A stretch of DNA of 64,000 nt from Dermanyssus gallinae (GCA_003439945.1 QVRM01004004.1:62001-126000); one strand, 5' to 3'; positions 30,401 through 43,470 are shown, counted from the first letter of the stretch. Made by a program: numbers and translations. The notes: generated from the sequence alone by a model not told the origin.

Positions 30401-31200
30401 CACTTCGTCGTCGGAGCCGAGTACAGTTTTTTTTTTCTACCAGCTTATATCATGATCAGAATTTCGTCGGTCGTGTGTGTGTGTTGCATGCTATATGCGG
30501 GTAATCGCCGACGAATCGCCGAGCCGGGCGGATCAACTGGTCGCCCGGCGGCGTGGCCTTCGCACGCCACAGGATCATATGTAGAAAAAAGCCTTTCAAT
30601 TACACCCTGTTGAGATGTCTGTTTGACTGTATGTCTGTCGGTCTGTCTGTCTCTCTGTTTGCGTGTCTCGAATGGACCCGCCGCATGCCTACTAACAGGG
30701 ATTTAGTCCGAAAGCGGCGTTAACGACGACGACGACGGAGGCCACCGAGATGATGAGACCGCCGAGAACGCCGCTCGTGGCATTAGGAAGGGATTAGCAT
30801 AGCTAATTACGACGGGTTTGGCGGGGTTTCTGTGAGACAGAAGACGACGACGACGACGACGACGACTATAATTACCTGTATGTGGGCGTGAAGGAATGAT
30901 AGAGAAGAGACGTTGCGTTGCGATGATCGTCCGCGCTTGGTCCGCGCGTACTGATTCGGCGCCGTCAGCGGCGTGATCACTGTTACGGAACGACGTCGCT
31001 GCTATGAGAAGGCACAGCAACAACGACAGCAACGAAGACGTCAGCAGCAGTAGCAGAACAAAAACTAAATAAAAAACAACAGCAACAGAAGCGGGATCAA
31101 CCACAACAACAGTAGCAATGGTAGCAACAGCAACAACAATAGCAACAAGAACAACAACAACAACAACAACAGCAAAAACAACCGTAGGCAACTAAGACCG
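30400..31200. other. GC-rich segment with ACG and CAA repeats
   Basis: (GAC)n at ~30723-30737 and ~30846-30867 and an interrupted (CAA/CAG)n at ~31020-31180. The long minus-strand frame here is a Val/Leu-rich artefact of those repeats. Confidence 0.6.
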
Positions 31201-32490
31201 CCATTGAAAAAAACGCTAATTTACCAGGTGGGTCCGGCGAGACGACATACAAGCACTCGGGTGTACTGTTGGCTACAGGAAACAGTATATGAATGCATGT
31301 GTGTAAATATTCTGTAAAACTATAAAAAGCTATACTTACGTATGCGTCGACTTTACTGATTTCGTAGTATGAGGCCGGAAGCCATCATTATAGACAACCG
31401 GACGTTAGCTTTCAGGTCATGCTTATAAAAAGACTGAGTAAAAAGACTGCAACTAAGAGGCTACGTTGTAACAAAGCAGTCGCGAAAAACAAATACGACT
31501 TCCAAACAAAGTAAAAATAGCTGACAGCATCTCACCATGGTTAAGCGTAATAACATATATACCAATATGAATCGTACATGAAATGTGATAACCCTTTTTT
31601 GGCGTTGTTCGGAAATATAACACTTAAATGTGTTTTTTGTTAACAACGAAAAATTATGGTGACTCTCGCGTGGAATGGCCAACACTGAACACTGAAGTGC
31701 ACCACCAAAATGTATCATATTTTGTCCGCCGGGTTTCTTTGTACACACTCCTGACATCGAACATTCGAACGCAGGAAAGAAGTCTCCAGACACCCCCGGG
31801 ACCCCCTCGAACCTGTGATCGAGCCTACTTACCGGAAGCCAAGCAAGAAATACTACGCATAACTAGCAGCTACCAGTCCGCGCCGTCACACACTCTCCTT
31901 CGTTGGCGCGTTGCCACTCTAAATGGCCAGCACGCTGGAGCCGCGACAGTGACTGCCGAACAAGTAAAGCTGGGTAAACCTCAAACACAAATGAGGTCGA
32001 GACCCGTAAACACGTGGTACTCGTGCTTACGTGCCTCGACTTCATCTGTGTGTGTGTGTGTGTATGTTTGCACTAAATGCAGCCCTCACGCCCATCAAGA
32101 GCAATTGTATAAGCAATAATCATGTATTGGGTTTCAGTCTCATCAAACATAGATAGCCCCAGATCTACCAGAGCAGCTACGCACATCTGCATCATAACTA
32201 TGCATTTTCATTGCAGTAAATTTATTAGTTAATGCATTCACTGCTGTGCGTACTTACACGTTAGAGATCGCATTCGATCACACACAGTTGTAAGTGAGTA
32301 ACTGAGTCTGCTATGCTAACGTCTGCAGAAACTTCAATGATGCTGATGTACTCGAAATATGGGGGGTCAGTCCCCGCGCTGACATAGACTCGCCGACTCG
32401 TAAAAAAAAACCATGTCTACCAGCACATACGCACATATCTGCATCATAACCGCGCTGCAGCTTCACTGCAGTTAACCTAGTAGAGAGACT
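31201..32490. other. No recognisable gene; (GT)n
   Basis: (GT)n at ~32047-32063. A near-duplicate phrase (AGCTACGCACATCTGCATCATAAC at ~32175 and ACATACGCACATATCTGCATCATAACCG at ~32423) suggests a short diverged repeat about 250 bp apart. No domain was recognised. Confidence 0.4.
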
Positions 32491-33088
32491 TTATTTACAA
32501 CTGTGTGTGCCACTACCTGCTTCTTTCCGATTACGTATGATCACCATGTGCACACAGGATGATGGCCGTAGAAGGGGAGGAGGTGGTCGTGGTGGTGGTG
32601 GTAGTTGTGGAGGTTGTGGAGACGTCGTTGTGGTGCCGCGACTTCTGCGCAGCGTCTCGGCTGCCTGGGCCCGGACGTCTGTTTCTATTATTAAACGGGC
32701 GAGCGTGTGCGTGCAATTATTGAACGTTTTCGGCCGATCGGACGATGTTTCGCTGTCGCTGCTGCTGCTGCTGTTGCTGCCGTTGAAATGATCATCGATC
32801 TCATGCTGCGTGTTTGTGTAAGCACGACGACCACGACCGACCACGGTGAAAAGGAGAAAGAGAGCGAAGAAAGCGGGGGCGAAAGGAGTTGGAGGCAGGA
32901 CAGAGTCGACAACGCGGTGGCTGAACGAATGGAAGCCAATAAAACCGTTTATCATTCACCCTAACGTGCAGACGGACAGAAGCAACGACCAACGAACAAC
33001 GGGCACACACCGGCTGAAGAAAATCGCGATGACAACGCTAACAACAACAACAACAACAACAACAACAACGACAACAACGACTACAACG

Positions 33089-33122
<34 letters not shown>

Positions 33123-34640
33123 CGACGACGACGACGACAACAACAACAAAAACGACGACAACAACAACAAAAACGACGACAACAACAACAACAACAACAA
33201 CGACGGCGACGACGACGCTTCTGCAGAAGTGATAAAGGCAAACGCGGGTACGGGGCGGGCGAGGGACAGGGCGGCGCGTTGCGCATTTTAAATTCATTTT
33301 TCAAACGCGAAATCCTCTTGTCCGGTCGAACGTCACTAGGGTGAAGAGCGTGGGCGGGAGCGGAGACAACGGCAAGCCAGCCGTTGATGGCTGGATGGAA
33401 AGCTGGCTGGCTGACTGCCATTGGAGAACTGTTAAATAAATCAGAGAACGCTAGCTTCCAAGCCAAGAAGCGAGACCAAAAGAGCCGCCGCCGAGGAGTA
33501 ACGACAGGATGGGAAAAAGGACCGAATAGAGGAGAGAGGAATATGGCAATGAAAATAGAGAGAAAAGAAACAACTACTAGGGATGGAAAGTGGAAACTAG
33601 CCCTATAGATAAATAGATAGATAGATAACCAGATATACTGAAATGTAGAGAACGAGGCGAGGAAAGAGAGAGAGGGTAAATGCAGAGAGAGAGAGAGAGA
33701 GAGAGATGGAAAAATGGAAAAACGAGACGCTAAGAAAGCAGTTTTAGAGGAACCCGAAGAAAAGGCAGCGGAAAAATGAAGAAGCGAAGCAGGAAGCAGG
33801 ATCGAGCGTTGAAGCTCGACCACACCGTGACGTATTAGAGTGTGCGTATGTGTGCGTCTCTGTGCGTGCGTGTTTGTGTGCTTGCTTGCTTGCGAGGGTT
33901 TGTTCGAGATTTGAGACACAGGCAGGCCCAGGAGGCCTTTGATGATCATGATGGTTGTGACGTTGCTGCTACTGTTGCTGAATGGCCTGCTCTAAAGGTG
34001 CATCATTGATGGGCTGGCTCACTGGTGGCTACGCTAACACACCCATATCGACAAAGGCCGTCGCCGCCATCTTCACGCTAGCCGCTGTGAGGCAGCCTTC
34101 ACGGTCCACGTTGACAGCGGCGGAATATCTGTCTGGATGAGCATTTCTCATGCTGAGCGCCCTCGTACCCCCTACCCCTCCCTTCGCCCCTCTCTCTCCC
34201 CTTATCTCTCTCTCTCTCTCTCGTTTACCTCTTCGTCCTGCCAGCGTACCTGTTTACTAGCGCAGTTCTTGTTGAAAAACAGACACCTCACGATGTCCCA
34301 TCGTTTCCTGGTGGTGACCGTCCTCGGGTTCTCGGGGGGGGGCACGACTCGCAACAAGGCTCGCGGGAACACGACGACACCCCAAGACACCGACAGCTGC
34401 ACACCCAAAATGGCAACAATGAAGACAACGGCTATGGGTGTGCGTCGAATTGAACGGCAAATCCATAGCTTTCCAGCGTCCCCGCTACCACCACCACCAC
34501 CTCCACAATTCAAATCATTCAACGTTTGAGCTAGAAGATATATGGCCAATATACGGCGCGAAGAAAACGACGGATATGAGAAGAAACGGGGCCGCATATC
34601 AACACTCACATTTACTCTGAACCCTGTTCCGCTTTGTAAT
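32491..34640. other. GC-rich segment with long CAA/ACG and GA repeats
   Basis: The main repeat, (CAA)n/(CGA)n, spans ~33040-33222. (CTG)n lies at ~32758-32780, (GA)n at ~33668-33706 and (CT)n at ~34206-34224. Frames of up to 300 codons through it are homopolymer-coding on every phase and are rejected as genes. Confidence 0.6.
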
Positions 34641-35575
34641 CTCATCTATACAATACAAACATTCTTTATTCAAAAATAGGTTTTAAAGTATCACACACTT
34701 TATCACAATAACGTATGCGGCGAGCTATTATTAATTATTATTATTTAGCGTTATTAATAGCGCTAACCTTGGCAATTTCGAGTACATAGATAGTTACGCC
34801 ATTCCGTAGGTTGTTTGACCTCACCGCAAAAACTCCGCAAGTCTATCTTTATTAAAGATTTGCTTAAAAACAGGAACGTCAACACTTCCTTAGTACTTCT
34901 CTAAATTCGAAAGCACAATTTCCATGCGGCTAGTATTGCAGCGCAAACACAGGCGCTTTGTGAATTTGGTTTGCATGCGTTGAAGCAGCGCCACACCTTG
35001 ACTACATAGGCGCACACAAAAAGTTTGTGTGCACAATGAGTCCATACGCTACACACACACACATATATATATATATATGTATATATATCTATATATATAC
35101 ATACATATATCGGTAACCTTTTTAGAGGACTTTGTCGTCAGGATCTGCGTTGGTATTCGCCTTGGAATCCCACTAGTCGAGGAACCTGAGTGCAGCTCTT
35201 GCGAGAAGGTCTCACTTCCTAGGTCACCATGGCTTATCCTCCATCCGCAAATTAGGCCGTAGGACGAGACATGCAGCTAGCCCGTACTCTAAGGTCTTTT
35301 GACTATTCTTGTGTTCGCGAACCGGCAGGTTTGTATACAGACGATTCCCGTCGACCTGACGGAATGACCCTAACTGTTTTTTAGGGTGGGAGGACACTCG
35401 TCTGGTCTACCATGACTGACTCGTTAGCATCTTCAATGATCAGTCACTGCGCTGCCCAGGCTGGTCATGCTGTTTTGCAGGCGGAGAGAAATAAGTGCCG
35501 GAAGTGTGTATATTTAGGAAATTAATATATACATGTGAATGTTTAAATCCACGGCACCGATGGCTCACTCCTCAT
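34641..35575. other. No recognisable gene; (AC)n/(TA)n tract
   Basis: Compound (AC)n(TA)n microsatellite with GTATAT and CTATAT interruptions at ~35052-35111. The rest holds nothing I can name. Confidence 0.45.
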
Positions 35576-35578
35576 CTA

Positions 35579-35965
35579 TCACTCGTGTCCGAGTGGAAGT
35601 CTTGCCCGACCCCTGACGCGAAGACGCGGGTCCATCCAGTCTTTCATAGTTCCGAGCACCGAAATCGCGTTACCTTTCTGAATCTCTAGGGGAAGCCGTT
35701 GGCAGAAGAAAGTGCCCGCCCTCTTGTCCATCGTAGCCTGCTGTAAAGCGTCGCCAACCTGGGAAATTAGCGTGGTTGTGAGGGGCCCAGGGCCACCCAA
35801 CGTCTCGAATGCGAAGTATGTATATATTGGGGACCCTATGGATTTTCGACCTCTTGCCTCTAAACTGAGGAAGTTATTACTGAGGTATGCAAGTGTCTCA
35901 GATTGGATAAGGGGGTGAACCTTTGGCATTTTGTCCAGGTGGTCGACACCAGGCTTAAAGGCTGA
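35579..35965 (-). pseudogene. C-terminal remnant of a divergent RT family (tentative)
   Basis: A clean 116-codon minus frame (open upstream to ~35965) reads FAFETLGGPGPLTTTLISQV, QATMDKRAGTFFCQRLPLEI and QKGNAISVLGT. It resembles the conserved region after the RT domain in elements whose RT motif is QQGDPLGPLLF: an ET-x-G-x-x-G motif, then FLxQRxSxAxQRGNA. That would pair it with the remnant at 28 kb. The similarity is from memory of family patterns, so confidence is moderate to low. The upstream RT is missing. Confidence 0.45.
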
Positions 35966-36031
35966 TGTAGTTTGTCGCCACGTTCACTGGGGGATAATTA
36001 TTTACACCCCATTATGATTATGGTACATAAA

Positions 36032-36034
<3 letters not shown>

Positions 36035-36108
<74 letters not shown>
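36035..36108. repeat. (TA)37 microsatellite
   Basis: 74 bp of uninterrupted alternating TA. Confidence 0.95.
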
Positions 36109-36110
<2 letters not shown>

Positions 36111-36350
36111 AGTATAATCACCCATATGTGATTACACGTTCACCTGGAGACAATTCACTCCCAAGATGTTAACATAACAAAGTTATATATTTAAAACGTA
36201 TACATGCAGCTCCAAAAAACTCAAATGTATATATACTGGTGTACAGTTGTTACTAGTTTATGGCGAGGCTAAGTCAGCTTCTGATTTAGTGCGATGAGCT
36301 TATTAGTTAGTTCCTTCAAAGTTGGAACACGTATATTTATAAATAGGCGC

Positions 36351-37773
36351 GACATAACAACACTTGTGATTTTATCGCCGAACCATTACTGTACATTTTT
36401 CAGAGATCGTATTGTGATGGGCAAGTTCCTTCATTATTTCGAAGGTCAATTGTAACGCCTATATTCAAAAAAGGTGCTAAGGATTTAGTGGATAACTACC
36501 GGCCGGTGGCTCAACTGTCCATTGCGTGTATTTTAATGGAGAAGTTAATCGTTGATTATATTGAATTTTTTTTAGTGCGTAACAAATTGGTTCACGCCAA
36601 TCAGCATGGCTTTGCCAGGGGGCGTTCTACAGGGACACAACTTATATCCATGGTCCACGATTGGAGTCTACACATTAATAATCGTAGAACATTTCATTGC
36701 ATATATTTTGATTTTTCAAAGGCATTTGATAAAGTGAATCACAAACTTATGTTACAAAAATTAGAAAGTATTGACCTTGACTTCACATCTTGTCGATGGG
36801 TGTCAGCATACCTTACTGGGCGAACTTTTACCATCAAAGTTGGTAATGTAGAAAGTGACCCCCTCCCCTGCACCTCAGGGGTGCCGCAAGGATCGTGCAT
36901 TGGGCCCCTGCTCTTCAGAATATACGCCTTCGATCTCCCAACAGTGATTCCAGAAGGTGTCACTTATCTCTTATTTGCGGACGATTTAAAAAAATACTCA
37001 GCAGTCGACAATTCCACAAGTATTATTCAACTAGCAATTAATAATATTGAAAACTGGTGTTGTGAGAATAGGATGCAAATATCTGTGCCTAAATGTGCCG
37101 TGGTGTCGTCAGATGGCAGTTCGCCACTGTATACACTCGCTAACGATGCAATACCAGTAGTTAAATCTTTTCGTGATCTTGGTGTGATTGTAACCCCCAA
37201 ATTAGAATTCTCTCAACATATTACTGCCACCGTTGCTTCTGCTTCACAACTATGTAATACCATATTTAGATGCTTCATTTTAAAAAATCCTGATTTCTAT
37301 GTGACTTTGTACAGAAGTCTAGTATTACCCAAATTCCTCTACTGCAGCCAGGTTTGGGCTCCTTATTTGGCAAAAGATATAAATGCCATTGAGAGGGTAC
37401 AGGCCAAATTTATCAGACGGGTATCGAAAAGATGTAATATTCCTCGTGAAAGCGTATCTCTTGTGCCAATACGTACATTACACGCACGAGGTGATCTATT
37501 GCTGTATAAAAAATTGTGTTGTCTCGGGACTCACCAGACCATGTTAAAACATATTAATAATGGACTGCAAAGTGGTGTGAATGTTAGATCACTGGAAGTT
37601 GCGCGCTCAGTGAAGATAAACAACACATTCTCGTGGAGAGTTCCACGAAGTCTGCGAAGTCGACAGACCTGATGTATGTTCTAATTATATTCAGAGGTTA
37701 AATATTTTGTTAAAAACAATGTATGCTTAGGCATATATGACCCTTGAATAGAGGTGCTTTTGACTTGACATAA
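36351..37773 (+). mobile_element. Element C: 5'-truncated CR1-like retrotransposon
   Basis: Begins inside the RT fingers region and runs to a natural 3' end. The 3' UTR ends CCCTTGAATAGAGGTGC followed by a TTGA-type tail (~37742-37768), closely matching element A's end (CCTTTGACTAAATAAAGGTGC, then TTGA repeats). GACATAA occurs at 36351-36357 and 37767-37773 and could be a short target-site duplication, though seven bases may match by chance. The coding part has no stop or frameshift, so this is a fairly young copy. Confidence 0.8.
36358..37672 (+). pseudogene. Element C ORF2, N-terminally truncated reverse transcriptase
   Basis: The frame is open from about 36358: AEPLLYIFQRSYCDG and RRSIVTPIFKKG precede a GTG at 36488 that could be mistaken for a start. 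Motifs: VDNYRPVAQLS, NQHGFARGRSTGTQL, IYFDFSKAFDKVNH, TSGVPQGSCIGPLLF, LLFADDLKKYS, FRDLGVIVTP, LVLPKFLYCSQVWAPYL, ending INNTFSWRVPRSLRSRQT and TGA at 37670-37672. The active site is FADD, common in non-LTR enzymes. The APE domain is absent through truncation. Closest relative in the window is element A. Not a working gene without its endonuclease. Confidence 0.85.
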
Positions 37774-37779
37774 TGTTGT

Positions 37780-38640
37780 TGTTGAGATGTTGAAAACCGC
37801 TCGTTTTGCCATTGCAAGCTTGAATAATATTCTATACTAGTGTTTTTTAACCCATAAGTAGGTTAAAAACTTACAAATTGGCTAGTTTAGCGAACTGCTC
37901 AGAAGCGTGTAAAAACCGCCTCGTTAGCTTGGGCGAATAGCTGTTTAGCGTGACGGTTGTTATAAAGAGGAGAAGTTCCTTTATTCACGGAATAAAATGT
38001 GAGGAACGACTAGTCGCACGAGGAAACTGCGCAGTCGCCCTGCTGTAAATATATATGCGGATAATTTTGTATTCTAAACTTGCCTCTTTGGTGCTCCGTA
38101 CAGTTAAAACAGCGAGATTTTATTTTATGTTCGAAAAATAGAGAGGATATATATTAGTTGTAATATACATCAGCTGTAATTAATAGGATTCCGATCCACA
38201 CGACATTTCTGTAGATCATACAGCGCATCAGGAGTAAACAAAGTGCAATTTTGTCTACAACAAAGAAAACACAACCACGTTTACAATAAACACAATAACA
38301 CAAACAATTACACCAATTATTTGGTTTTCTATTTCTATTTTAATTTTCATATTTAAACGTTTTCACACAAACATGTCTCATGTTTATAATGCCGAAAATT
38401 TGCACCAGTACAAGTCAAACCACAGCAGATATTTCAACTATCTTTTTTCCCAAGTTTTTTGTATTGGGTTTGTTTGTAGCAATGCAAGTATATTCGTGTA
38501 AGGCAGCATTAGACGTGCTTCAACGCGCATTCATGTTGCGGGTGCCAGAATGAAGTATTACTTGAATGAAGTAATAAAAAAATACTGGTTATCATTATAA
38601 TATTGTAGCGTATTGAGAAGACGACGACAACTGCTACAGA
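37780..38640. other. AT-rich, no recognisable feature
   Basis: No domains and no repeat recognised. Confidence 0.4.
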
Positions 38641-41600
38641 GCTGCGGACTTTCTTGCCAGGTCATGGTGGTTGGGTTTAGTTTGTTTTTCTGGAGCACGT
38701 TCTGACGACCATGGGTGCTCGCTAGATGTCTCGTCTCTGCGGTAGTAAAGGCGAGCCAGCCTGGTTGCCTGCCCTAGCCTAATTCATCATAGCTTCGCTG
38801 TGTCCACATCGTTAGGTTTATTCAGTGTAATTAGACGAATAGACGCAGAAGGGACGGGAGAGGGGCGTGAACCTAGCGTGGTTTCGGTTTGACGGGAAAT
38901 GCGTCATTGACGATGATGAGGGACGTTGCCGTGGCTCTATGGCTGACTTGACTGCTTCCTCCGCCGACCTCGTTGTTGTTGTTGTTGTTGTTGCTGCTGC
39001 AGCAGCTGCTGCTGCGCTTGCTATTACTACAGCGCGTTTCTTTAAATCGTACATTGCACGACGCCCGGACAGCGATATCGCTAACGGCAATCTCGTCGAT
39101 AGGCATTGGTGTAATAAGCAGCAACTGAAATTCACATCGTCCGGCGGGATGCGCCGGTTACTCACGGCCACCGACATGATGGTGGCGGGATGGAAAACGC
39201 GGGAATAAACCGTTGAGAAGACGTAGGCAACGGTGGACGTTGTCGTCGGCGACTTTATCTCAGCAAAAACAACGGAACGGTAGCGAGTTAAAGGCGGCTA
39301 GACGGCTAGCCATGGACGCGTGCCACGTCACACGAAGAGCAGGACGGCACCAAAGAAAGAAAGCCTTTGCAACGAATGATCGACGAATGAACCACCCATT
39401 CGCGGACGGACGCAGGAAAACTCGAGGAGGTGCGCGCGTGCGCGAAAACCAGCCCAAGGCACTGCTGTGGCTGTGAGCGGATAGATGTGGCATGCACGCA
39501 CGCTTGGCGAGTGAATGCGTTAAGGGCTTTCTGACTGGCTGCGCGTTGATAGATGGATGGCTGTGTGATGAGCCAGGAGGAGCACAGGCTAAATCACTAG
39601 TAGCAGCACAAAACAAGTCGGCCAACAACGACAACAGTAACAGCAGCAGCAACGTAATCATCAGCAAGCCCCGAACCTGACGCCTGACGAAACCTGAATG
39701 CATCCGTGTGCTGGTTAAGCACGGGTGGCGGTTCGGGCGTATCTGCTAAGAGAGAAAAAGAAAGGGTTTGCTTCAAATGACGATGACAGCCCTTTGAGGA
39801 GCCCAGAGATTGTTGTTGTTGTCATTATCGTGGTTGTGTTATTGTTGTTAGTGTTGATGTTGTTGTTGGTTACGTTGTCGGGGGGGTTCGAAGGGTCGTG
39901 GTTGTTCTGCTGTTGTTGGTGGTGTAGTCGTGTGCTGGGGTTGGTGGGTTAAATCGCCTCTGCGAGAGATAGACTTAGGCCATAGCTAGCGGCATAGTTA
40001 GTGGAGTTTGCACATAGCTTGCGATGAATTGCACGCCCCTTCACCCCAATTACGCACCACTCTCTCCGGCATCCACTTTGCACCTTCTCTCTAACCAGCT
40101 CTTCCCTCGCCACAACCCTGACAGGCTTCGTGGTTCCGTCCTCGGGTCTTCCGGCTTGATCTGCCTTTTTCTATCTCATCCTCCCATCACTGCAATTGCC
40201 TATCGTGAAAGGCTGGCTGCTTTCACTTGGCTGCGGCTACTGCTGCTGCTGCTGTACACGCTCGTTCTGGACCACGACAACGCCATGAACATGATGAGGA
40301 CGACGAAAACGACGATGATAACAACAACACAACAACAACAACAACTACTACAACAACACCGACAACAGTTCTTGTCTCTCTCTGCTGATGATGCTGTTGG
40401 TGGCGGAACGAGGTAGGTGGCAGTGAAGGTGCCGGGGGCGGCACCAACGGCAGCCATCGCACCGCGAAGGCACCACACGGGCCTCCTCTACCTCTGTATC
40501 TCATTAGATTAGTCACCCAACTTTCCACTGCTGCTTCTTCGACTTCTACTACTACTATGACTACTACTACCGCTATTCTTGCTACTGCTGCGGTCGCTCG
40601 ACGGACTCGTTTTAGCCTCGGGAACGAACGTCTTTCTTTCTGCTGCTGGCGACCAAGGGATAGGCAGCATGTGCACGTTGCAACGCCTTCTGTTCGGCGG
40701 CCTACAGCGGTTCCGGCTACCCTTATTTCCCTGTACGGCTAGATCCTTACCACCACTATAGGCCAAGGAATGCCAGCAAGTAAACCGAGGATCCCGGACC
40801 TGCCCGCCCGGGCCTAACCTAAACGCTGGCGATACGGATGAATCCTAAGCTGAGAGTGGCTGCCCGATCGGGCACTAGCGGTACGCAATGAGATAAAGGT
40901 ACAAAGAAAGAAAGAGAGAGAAAGCGTGAGAACTTCCGCGAAAACAAGAGATAGAAGGTCATGGGGATTGGCAACGTCCGCAGTGCTGCTGTTTAGGGGT
41001 CGTCGCGGGAAGATCTGCACACGTGGCGCAGCAGCGCAAATAGAAGTAAAGAAAAACGAAAAAACAAACAGAAGAGAAGAGAAAGGCGGCGCGGTTGAAG
41101 AAGAACAAGAAGGAAAGAAAGGAGCAGACGTAGAACGGGAAAAGAGTTAAAATACAGCAAATATCGCGAAGAACGAGGGCCAGCAAACGACACGTAGCGG
41201 CGGCGGAAGCAGATGAACACGACCGGCAGATCCGTGAGCTATCCGACCGGGTCTCGCAGGCAGCAGGAGCACAAATTTGCACAAAACTTACATCCCGAGT
41301 CCTACCGGTTAACGAATAATATATGGAGAGCGAGCGCACGCTAGTAAGAGAGCTAGAGATAAATCATGGAGGAACGCGGAAGACGGAGAGAAATAGAGGA
41401 AGAATTGAAGAGCCAATGGAAAAATGTACCCCAATACAAACGTTGTGAAAGGAAGCTGCGGCAACAGCGACAGCATACGACTCTATAAACGGCTGCGCAA
41501 ACGAGCTAGAAGAAAGCCCCTTCTACCTCTAAAGACCGATAGAAAAGGGTTAATACGAACGCGCAGAACGTCTTCTGAGAGGGTCATCATGATGGCAATG

Positions 41601-41870
41601 ATGGCGCCGTGTGTCGGCAGAAGGGAGGGGCAACGGGAGAACAAAAAGGCAAGAAGAGGTCGAGGAAAAGAAGTAACTGTTGTACGACGAACAGTTCCTT
41701 TTCGTCCATCCACGTCTTCGGGCAGACGGGTGGTCGCTTCAACAATGAGCAATAGCAGTCGTAGTAGTACCAGCAGTATCGTGTTTAGCAACAAACAGGC
41801 CAAGCAGGATATTTCGATTCATCAGACTCGGACGTTAGGCTGCGCGCCGACGAATAAAAGACGAGCCCAG
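38641..41870. other. GC-rich segment with triplet repeats, no accepted gene
   Basis: (TTG/CTG)n at ~38972-39015, CAG/CAA clusters at ~39625-39665 and ~40320-40370, (GTT) runs at ~39813-39870 and GA-rich tracts at ~40905-41160. Frames of 60-166 codons overlap on both strands; none has a motif. It could contain small host exons that I cannot see without transcripts. Confidence 0.4.
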
Positions 41871-41876
41871 GATGAT

Positions 41877-41931
41877 ACACCAGTGAGCATACAAGTTTAT
41901 ATATATATATATATACACCAGTGAGCATACA

Positions 41932-41996
<65 letters not shown>
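41877..41996. repeat. (TA)n with duplicated 38-bp flank
   Basis: ACACCAGTGAGCATACAAGT followed by T(TA)n occurs twice in tandem (41877-41914 and from 41915). The second copy continues into ~60 bp of pure (TA)n. Replication slippage within the microsatellite probably copied the adjoining unique sequence. Confidence 0.9.
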
Positions 41997-41999
<3 letters not shown>

Positions 42000-42825
42000 C
42001 ATACACGTATAACTAAGTCCGTTTATGGAGTCAAGCTCTGTGGTAAGGGTGATGATGAGCCCCTCAGGGGAAATCGAGGTGTTCGGCCGTAAAGTAGCGT
42101 ATGGGCAAAGTGAACGACTGGATTATTATAATAATAGTAGTAAGAATAATATTAAAGCACTAGAGCGTGGTCAAGGGGGCACAGTATTCAGAGGAAGAGC
42201 GTTAAATACAAGCTACTGTAAAAGAATATACGGCCTGGGTGGCCCTAGATGGAGCTCGGCGGTGGAGGGAAGATACGTGTAATAACCAAAGCAAATTTGC
42301 TTCACCAAAACAGCCACAACGCAAATAAGAGAAGCAGAAGAAGTGATACTGGCTACCACAACAACAGCAACAACAACAATAATAATCATCATTATCATCG
42401 AGCGTTGGTAAGGGTTGACCCAGGCAAAAGGAACTTTAACTACAACTGACATGCGGACTATAGCATGTCATAGACCGGCCTGCCTTTACAGTGCTCATTT
42501 AACAAGTTCCGAAGATTACAGTTTCACGTTTAGGTCCAACATGTCTACGGAGAGGTTAGCAGTAATTATTCTCAAGACAAAACAAAGCCAGATGAGAGAA
42601 AAGAAGCTAACAAGGCTGACGTGCAAACGACGTTGACCGCAAAGTTGATGAGCGTGAAGGAAATAAGCACGGGCACGGCCCACGACCCCTACCCAGGGAG
42701 CATGATTGCTGAGTCAGCTAAAGATGATGGTGGATCCAGCAAAACCGGCGTACTGAAAGGAGAAGACAGTGAAAGCTGCCGGTAAAATATTAGCCGGGAA
42801 TTTCTTTTTGTGTTGACTCTTATCT
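42000..42825. other. No recognisable gene
   Basis: Short (CAA)n and ATA-rich stretches at ~42355-42390. Nothing else was identified. Confidence 0.4.
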
Positions 42826-42830
42826 AACAC

Positions 42831-42976
42831 TTAACGTCCACGGATTCGCTTTCTCATTGCTTCGCAAAATGGACATTAGAGTTGCAAATGTGCAACAGCA
42901 GAGATCGAACCCGTGCATCTATGTGTCTCCTCTGGTTGCAAGGCGCACGCGAATGCACTACGCCGCCAAACTCGAC
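42831..42976 (-). mobile_element. tRNA-derived SINE, family I, copy a
   Basis: On the minus strand: GTCGAG, an A-box-like TGGCGGCGTAGTGC, GCCTTGCAACC, GACACATAGATGC, a B box GGGTTCGATCT, GTTGCACATTTG, then a tail ending CCGTGGACGTTAAGTG. Copy b at 43720-43900 shares every block. The tRNA-like head plus unrelated conserved body defines a SINE. Confidence 0.7.
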
Positions 42977-43139
42977 AGCCAGGAGGGCGACGGAATTTAC
43001 ACTAAAGCCATTCATTATTGTTGTGCTTGCCCACTTTACAGCGCATAATAAATTTGCGGTTCGCGCAGCCGACACAATGTACTACGGGAGCTGCAACGGT
43101 TTCTTCCACGCACGTAGATTAAAAAATAAAATATAGATA

Positions 43140-43466
43140 CGGTTATGTGCCATCAACTCCTACACATCCAGCTTAAGGAAGCTGACAGGAAAACAAAATA
43201 AGTTTGCAAATCTGAGCCCAGACACCACGCAAGTAATCAATAAGCTCTTTAGAATCCTAGGTTATTCTCTAAGTTTTAAATAAGTGACGTCTATTCCTCC
43301 TTATATTGCACTCAACGTATGCAGCTAACGGCACTGGGCCGGTACCACTTTAACTGTTTCGGTAAATCACGTCTTCTGCAAATTTGACAACCGCGTTAGC
43401 GTAACGTAACCAAATATGCTAAACGCCAATGCGAGTAGAGCGACACACGAAACAAACACTTAGAGT

Positions 43467-43470
<4 letters not shown>
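43140..43470. other. No recognisable feature
   Basis: Nothing was recognised between the SINE copy and the (TA)n tract. Confidence 0.4.

Noticed and set aside
30703..31191. 162-codon Val/Leu-rich frame that looks like membrane segments
   Set aside because: The apparent hydrophobic segments are translations of a CAA/CAG microsatellite.
33038..33949. 303-codon minus frame and overlapping poly-T/poly-V frames
   Set aside because: Created by the CAA/ACG repeat at 33040-33222; the rest is low-complexity Ser/Leu/Phe from CT-rich DNA.
36488..36490. GTG at 36488 as a translation start of element C
   Set aside because: The homologous frame continues upstream to ~36358, so this is an internal codon of a truncated ORF2.
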